A stretch of 33,757 nt of DNA. Origin: Stenotrophomonas sp. UBA7346 (lineage in GTDB: Bacteria > Pseudomonadota > Gammaproteobacteria > Xanthomonadales > Xanthomonadaceae). The position numbers were made by a program, and so were the translations under genes. The stretch is from assembly GCA_002471015.1 (NCBI GenBank), contig DKPB01000041.1, positions 1 through 33,757 of the forward strand. Reading direction: 5' to 3'. The notes under the pieces are model-generated. The model was not told the DNA's origin and ran no database searches. It worked only from the letters and a program-made list of their open reading frames with translations. Below, piece by piece: positions 32,086-33,757 of the stretch (the first letter of the stretch is position 1; each line of letters begins with the position of its first letter).

Positions 32086-32826
32086 TCAGTTCACGAAGCC
32101 GGCCAGGCTGTTTTCGATATTGCGCGGGTTCTCGCCCTGGGCAATGGCGATCAGGCCTTCGATGACCATCTCGCGCTCGCGGCTGCTGTTGGCGATAACG
32201 CCCTTGAGTTTGGCCGAGACCGGCAGGAACAACAGGTTGGCCGAGGCGATGCCATAGATGGTGGCGGTGAATGCCGCGGCGATGCCGTGGCCGAGCTTGC
32301 TGGGGTCGGCAAGGTTTTTCATTACCGCGATCAAGCCCAGCACCGCGCCGATGATGCCCAGGGTGGGCGCATAGATGCCCATGCCTTCGAACACCTTGGT
32401 GGCGGCCAGGTCCTGCTGCTCCTGGCTGCCCAGTTCGATTTCCATCATGTGGCGGATGGTCTCCGGTTCCACCCCGTCCACCACCAGCTGCAGGCCCTTG
32501 CGGATGAAGGGGTCGTCCTGCAGGTCCACCTGCGGCTCCAGCCCGAGCAGGCCCTGGCGGCGGGCGATGTTGCTCCAGTCCACGATCTGCTGCACCAGTG
32601 CCTGGCGGTCGCTGGCCGGCGGGCGGATCACCCAGCGCGCGATCTTGAACGCGTGCTTGAACACGGCAGGCGAGGTGTGCAGCAGGATGGCGGCGACGGT
32701 GCCGACGATCACTATCACGAACGCAGCCGGTGACCACAGCGAGGACAGGCCGGCGCCCTTGAGGATGCTGCCACCCACCAGCGAGGCGAGGGCGAGGAAG
32801 AGTCCAATGATGCTGAGTCGGTCCAT
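32086..32826 (-). CDS. motC: Flagellar motor stator protein MotC
   Basis: 246 residues of the MotA/PomA family. Helices lie at about 5-22 (IIGLFLALASLVGGSIL), 33-50 (AAFVIVIVGTVAAILL), and two more around residues 150-200 (GIYAPTLGIIGAVLGLIAVM; GIASANLLFLPVSAKL). The loop between holds charged residues that contact FliG, and PTLGIIGAVLGL matches the family's Pro-containing TM3. The start at 32826 is chosen by homology; the frame extends to 33072 through repeat-rich non-coding sequence. No ribosome site is seen, and the FliA -10 ends only ~8 bases from the ATG, so the mRNA may begin at or within a base of the start codon. It heads the motC-motD-parC-parP unit. Confidence 0.95.
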   Translation of the reverse strand: MDRLSIIGLFLALASLVGGSILKGAGLSSLWSPAAFVIVIVGTVAAILLHTSPAVFKHAFKIARWVIRPPASDRQALVQQIVDWSNIARRQGLLGLEPQVDLQDDPFIRKGLQLVVDGVEPETIRHMMEIELGSQEQQDLAATKVFEGMGIYAPTLGIIGAVLGLIAVMKNLADPSKLGHGIAAAFTATIYGIASANLLFLPVSAKLKGVIANSSREREMVIEGLIAIAQGENPRNIENSLAGFVN

Positions 32827-32833
32827 GGTGCGT

Positions 32834-32860
32834 ATATCGGCCTGGTTGGAGCGGTCTTGA
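32834..32860 (-). promoter_or_regulatory. FliA (sigma-28) promoter of motC
   Basis: Minus strand TCAAGACC, 11 bases, GCCGATAT. The TCAAG form is the common -35 variant in Pseudomonas-type sigma-28 promoters. The -10 ends 7 bases from the motC ATG, which predicts a leaderless or near-leaderless transcript. Confidence 0.78.
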
Positions 32861-32876
32861 ATCAGGGCCTTGCTTG

Positions 32877-32997
32877 AGCCCCTCTCCCGCGTGTGGGAGA
32901 AGTGGGGGGGGCTGAGGGCAGCTTTCTGCGTTACAAGCTGAAAGCGCCCCTCACCCGCCCCTTCGCGGGGCGCCCTCTCCCGCAGGCGAAAGAGGGG
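32877..32997. repeat. REP-type palindromic intergenic element
   Basis: A run of short GC-rich inverted repeats: TCTCCC/GGGAGA at 32883-32900, CGCCCC/GGGGCG around TTCGC at 32956-32972, and CCCTCT/AGAGGG at 32973-32996. The CCCTCTCCCGC-type core is commonly seen in extragenic repeats of Xanthomonas and Stenotrophomonas. It lies between cheA and motC and may act as a terminator or stabiliser. Confidence 0.6.
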
Positions 32998-33040
32998 ACT
33001 GGCGGGATCGCGAACGCTGTCGGTGCAATCAGGAGATCGC

Positions 33041-33757
33041 TCACCCCTGTCCTCCACGCAACCCATCCACATCCAGGATCAGCGCCATGCGGCCATCGCC
33101 AATCAGGGTGGCGCCGGCATAGCCCTTGAGGCCGCGCAGGGCGCGAGGCAGGGGCTTGATCACCACTTCCTCGCGACCGCGCACCTGGTCGACGACCAGG
33201 CCAAAACGGGTTTCGCCCATCTGCAGCACCACGATGGTCAGCAGGGTGGACGGGGTGGGCGGAACGCCGAGCCAGTCGCGCAGGTCCACCAGTGCCAGGG
33301 TATGGCTCTTGCGGTCCAGCACGGCGCGGCCATCGAACCAGCCCAGCGAGGTGGCGGGGGCATGCAATACCTCCATCACACGGGCCAGGGGCAGGGCGTA
33401 GACATCGTCGCCGGCCTGCACCAGCAGGGTCGGCAGGATGGCCAGGGTCAGCGGCACGCGGATCAGGAAGCGGCTGCCACGGCCCAGTTCGGACTGGATC
33501 TGGATCTGGCCGCTGAGCTCGCGGATGCGCGATTGCACCACGTCCATGCCGACACCACGGCCGGAGATGTCGGTCACCTGCTGCTTGGTCGAGAAACCAG
33601 GCAGGAACACCAGGTGCAGGCATTCCTCGCTGCTCAGGCGGGCGGCAGCTTCCGGGTCGATCAGGCCTTTTTCGCGTGCCTTGTTGCGCAGGCGCTCGGG
33701 ATCGATGCCGGCACCGTCATCCTGCACTTCGATGCTGACGTAGTCGCCTTCCTGCTG
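33041..33757 (-). CDS. Chemotaxis histidine kinase CheA, C-terminal part (5' end outside window)
   Basis: 238 residues plus stop; the frame is open to the right edge, so the gene starts beyond it. It begins within the P4 kinase domain (EVQDDGAGIDPERLRNKARE, FLPGFSTKQQVTDISGRGVG) and contains the GVGMDVV glycine box, then the P5 CheW-like domain (LPLARVMEVLHAP, RGREEVVIKPLPRALRGL) ending GDGRMALILDVDGLRGG. It is clearly a different CheA from the one at 26429-28396, sharing the family boxes but diverging elsewhere. In Pseudomonas-type clusters cheA directly precedes motC-motD-parC-parP and is the main flagellar chemotaxis kinase; this position suggests the same. Its Hpt domain lies outside the window and cannot be judged. 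Confidence 0.93.
   Translation of the reverse strand, partial: QQEGDYVSIEVQDDGAGIDPERLRNKAREKGLIDPEAAARLSSEECLHLVFLPGFSTKQQVTDISGRGVGMDVVQSRIRELSGQIQIQSELGRGSRFLIRVPLTLAILPTLLVQAGDDVYALPLARVMEVLHAPATSLGWFDGRAVLDRKSHTLALVDLRDWLGVPPTPSTLLTIVVLQMGETRFGLVVDQVRGREEVVIKPLPRALRGLKGYAGATLIGDGRMALILDVDGLRGGQG

Noticed and set aside
32827..33072. Longer N-terminus for MotC
   Set aside because: Runs through the REP-like element and FliA promoter; family length fits the start at 32826.
1..33757. tRNA/rRNA genes, CRISPR arrays, insertion sequences, prophage genes
   Set aside because: Looked for on both strands; no tRNA-like cloverleaf, regular direct-repeat array, transposase or phage gene was recognised.

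Overview
The window looks like a chromosomal segment of a gammaproteobacterium of the Xanthomonadaceae, most like Stenotrophomonas. The grounds are high-GC coding DNA, MotC/MotD stators with ParA and CheW-like partners (a polar flagellum arrangement), sigma-28 (FliA) promoter signatures, and the pairing of a motility island with Ig-like adhesin genes. The genus is inferred from gene content and not proven.

Region 1 (1-7.3 kb, + strand) is a surface-adhesin block. It holds the 3' end of a large Ig-like adhesin, then an OmpA-family protein. A second, smaller adhesin follows, with a BapA-type N-terminal prefix, two Ig repeats and the same C-terminal module; it is split by an apparent one-base frameshift. 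A second OmpA-family paralogue comes next. The adhesin-plus-OmpA unit therefore occurs twice in tandem. Codon third positions look less GC-rich here than in the rest of the window.

Region 2 (7.3-11.7 kb, + strand) is a BvgA/BvgS-like phosphorelay: a NarL/LuxR-type response regulator and a 1217-residue hybrid kinase with two periplasmic solute-binding-type domains, PAS, HisKA, HATPase, receiver and Hpt domains. It follows the second OmpA gene with no obvious terminator, so it may control the adhesin block.

Region 3 (11.7-33.8 kb, - strand) is a chemotaxis and flagellar-motor island. In transcription order it reads cheA (partial, at the right edge), motC, motD, parA/parC-like, parP-like CheW, then STAS-cheY-cheA, four methyl-accepting chemotaxis proteins (MCPs), a YcgR-type c-di-GMP flagellar brake, cheW, a secreted OB-fold-like protein, and cheR-cheD-cheB. 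Several gene pairs overlap as ATGA or TGATG, which suggests translational coupling.

The most informative non-coding signal is a set of eight FliA-type promoters, each with an exact 11-base spacer between an 8-base -35 and an 8-base GCCG-type -10. They precede motC, STAS-cheY-cheA, three MCP genes, ycgR, cheW and the OB-fold gene. Flagellar assembly would thus switch on stator, receptors, kinase, brake and a previously unassigned exported protein together. Other points of note are four copies of a short acidic/hydrophobic peptide motif in the linker of the ParP-like CheW, three MCPs ending in a CheR-tether-like xWxxF pentapeptide while the fourth lacks it, and a motC promoter so close to the start codon that its mRNA may be leaderless.
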